Assembly (NCBI GenBank): GCA_964360145.1
Contig: CAYHWW010000158.1
Location: forward strand, 1-7,583
Direction of reading: 5' to 3'
Origin: CAYHWW01 sp964360145
GTDB lineage: Bacteria > Bdellovibrionota > UBA1018 > CAYHWW01
Length of the DNA: 7,583 nt
This document shows positions 6,608-7,583 of this stretch, piece by piece (the stretch's first letter is position 1; the number at the start of each line of letters is the position of its first letter). Both the position numbers and the translations under genes were made by a program. Below the pieces are notes generated by a model. The model did not search any database, was not told the origin of the DNA, and was given only the letters and a program-made list of their open reading frames with translations.

Positions 6608-7351
6608 TTAGTCCTTCGCATCATAGCCCACGCCAGCATCACTGGCGCCCTCAGCATCTCTGGCACCCTCGGCGGCCCTGCTCTCAGCGGCAACACCCTC
6701 ATCGCGAGTGGGGCCCATGGCCGCGGCAAGAGCGGCATCATCCTCGATGGAGCATAATGAATGATTCCGATTGAACTTCCGTGAAACCTCGGAGTACGAC
6801 TGCCGAGCGGAGCGCTCTTCAGCGACACTGACCCCAGAACCTTTGATACCGCCGAGCCCAACCACACGAACACGCTCGCGATTTGCCTGCACCCTGCGCC
6901 GACGCAAGTCATCGCGAGCATCCGAGGAACAGTTGTCACGACGCCAAACCGCCACATCAACGGGCTCATCGATGCGGGCAGGGCCAGCACTGTGGCCCCG
7001 GCGCTCGGCACTGGACTCCACCCGCTCCGGCTCTCTCATGTTCACTGGGTCTATACGATTTACTGGGCCTCGCCGTATGAGGGAGGTGCTGACCGTGCTG
7101 CCATCCTGGGCGCGGCTGCCCTGGGCACGACTGGCAACCGCTGAGCCGTGGCAGGCGCTGGTAGCCCTGGCCATGCATGAAAAGAACTCTCTACTGTTGG
7201 CGCCAAACTGCTCCCCATCAGCACTGGAGTGGAATGCCTTCTTACACTCCTCCTTTGCGCTCAGGCACTCACTCTCACTCAGAGCCTGAGCACGAGCCTC
7301 AACGGAAGAAAACGCCAAGGCACAGGCCAGCAAAGCAGTAAAACCCCTCAT
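6608..7351 (-). CDS. Secreted Cys-containing, charge-rich protein of unknown function (247 aa)
   Basis: Not recognised. The signal peptide MRGFTALLACALAFSSVEARAQA, with cleavage near ARA-QA, is followed by a helical region holding two cysteine pairs: C29-x6-C36 (ECLSAKEEC) and C59-x7-C67 (SCMARATSAC). This is consistent with a disulfide-clamped helical hairpin, by inference. Residues 75-190 are very Arg/Ser/Asp-rich and probably disordered, with two more Cys (141 and 200). The C-terminus (about 219-240) is an acidic Ala/Glu/Gly repeat of the form RAAEGARDAEGASDAG. An in-frame ATG at 7378 would add nine residues. I prefer 7351 because AAGGGGG (7356-7362) lies four bases upstream and the MRGF start matches the downstream paralogous leader. 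It is the first gene of a two-gene operon, facing away from tRNA-His. Real coding status is supported by the signal peptide, ribosome binding site and coupling. Confidence 0.75.
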   Translation of the reverse strand: MRGFTALLACALAFSSVEARAQALSESECLSAKEECKKAFHSSADGEQFGANSREFFSCMARATSACHGSAVASRAQGSRAQDGSTVSTSLIRRGPVNRIDPVNMREPERVESSAERRGHSAGPARIDEPVDVAVWRRDNCSSDARDDLRRRRVQANRERVRVVGLGGIKGSGVSVAEERSARQSYSEVSRKFNRNHSLCSIEDDAALAAAMGPTRDEGVAAESRAAEGARDAEGASDAGVGYDAKD

Positions 7352-7381
7352 AGATCCCCCTTGAAATAACCTTCTCATTGT

Positions 7382-7450
7382 AAACCATCTACATTTATAA
7401 TCATACTATTTTTGTCAGGATATATCCCATGGAAACCATTACGGTTTTAG
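7382..7450. promoter_or_regulatory. AT-rich control region with clustered palindromes upstream of the secreted-protein operon
   Basis: This stretch is far more AT-rich than the rest of the window and holds short symmetric sites. GGATATATCC (7418-7427) is a perfect palindrome. ATGG-AAA-CCAT (7429-7439) and AAACC-ATTAC-GGTTT (7433-7447) are overlapping inverted repeats. On the minus strand a CTGACA (-35-like) and the -10-like TATGAT and TATAAA occur, but none at canonical spacing. It probably contains the promoter and possibly an operator for the 7351 gene; the details are uncertain. Confidence 0.35.
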
Positions 7451-7463
7451 GATGGAAAAACCC

Positions 7464-7497
7464 TTGCGCCCCAATGGAATATTTTATAATTCTCCCC
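7464..7497 (+). promoter_or_regulatory. Promoter of tRNA-His
   Basis: A perfect TATAAT lies at 7485-7490, with a TTGCGC -35-like element at 7464-7469 (spacer 15, slightly short). It is followed by a C/G-rich discriminator (CCCCGCG, 7494-7500) before the start site expected near 7497. GC-rich discriminators are typical of stable-RNA promoters under stringent control. The tRNA begins about 18 bases further on. Confidence 0.6.
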
Positions 7498-7514
7498 GCG
7501 CACATATGTTGGAT

Positions 7515-7583
7515 GGTGGTCGTAGCTCAGTTGGTTAGAGCATCGGATTGTGATTCCGAGGGTCGGGGGTTCAAGTCCCCTCG
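7515..7583 (+). tRNA. tRNA-His (GTG anticodon), 3' end cut by window edge
   Basis: The cloverleaf is readable. A 5' acceptor strand GTGGTCG (7516-7522) is preceded by G at 7515, which fits the extra G-1 of tRNA-His. The D-arm is GCTC...GAGC. The anticodon stem is TCGGA/TCCGA (7543-7547 and 7555-7559) around loop TTGTGAT, with anticodon GTG at 7550-7552. The T-arm is GGGGG-TTCAAGT-CCCCT. The window stops after the first two bases (CG) of the 3' acceptor strand, so the remaining CACC-type end lies outside. The anticodon decodes CAC and CAT histidine codons. Confidence 0.95.

Noticed and set aside
6604..7011. N-terminal extension of the 209-aa secreted protein up to 7011
   Set aside because: It lies wholly inside the upstream gene in another frame, and a clean signal peptide with ribosome binding site starts at 6603.
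7351..7583. Integrated element or attachment site next to tRNA-His
   Set aside because: No integrase, no direct repeat of the tRNA 3' end (which is outside the window) and no phage-like genes are visible.

Overview
This 7.6 kb window is GC-rich, densely packed bacterial chromosome from a Gram-negative organism. Two lipoproteins with lipobox cysteines, a predicted outer-membrane beta-barrel and a periplasmic murein-endopeptidase-type enzyme point to a diderm. The HAD phosphatase and the barrel protein resemble types I associate with Bdellovibrionota, Myxococcota and other former deltaproteobacteria. That assignment is an impression from protein style, not a demonstrated match.

Layout, left to right. 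Positions 51-2535 hold a minus-strand pair: a small two-TM HAMP-type membrane protein (2053-2535), then a large GLUG-repeat lipoprotein (51-2051) whose ATG follows the upstream TGA by one base. Upstream on the same strand is a TPR protein (2614-3174) with a strong Shine-Dalgarno and its own plausible promoter. Next is a second minus-strand pair: an outer-membrane barrel-like protein (4104-4829) overlapping a HAD-IIB phosphatase (3265-4107) by a GTGA junction. Divergent from it, on the plus strand, is an M74 (MepA)-like LAS metallopeptidase lipoprotein (4872-6020). Its 3' end overlaps by 47 bp the convergent end of a third minus-strand pair (6608-7351 and 5974-6603). These two encode secreted proteins of unknown function with nearly identical signal peptides and unrelated mature parts. 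After an AT-rich regulatory stretch the window ends inside a plus-strand tRNA-His gene (anticodon GTG), which has a recognisable sigma70-like promoter.

The theme is the cell envelope: surface or periplasmic lipoproteins, an outer-membrane protein, a peptidoglycan hydrolase and secreted small proteins. Nothing seen ties all the genes into one pathway. I found no insertion sequence, CRISPR array, phage gene, toxin-antitoxin pair or recognisable defence system, and I do not claim a new system here. The best points for follow-up are the HAMP/GLUG pair with a hairpin over the ribosome binding site of its first gene, and the two-gene secreted cassette with a duplicated leader.
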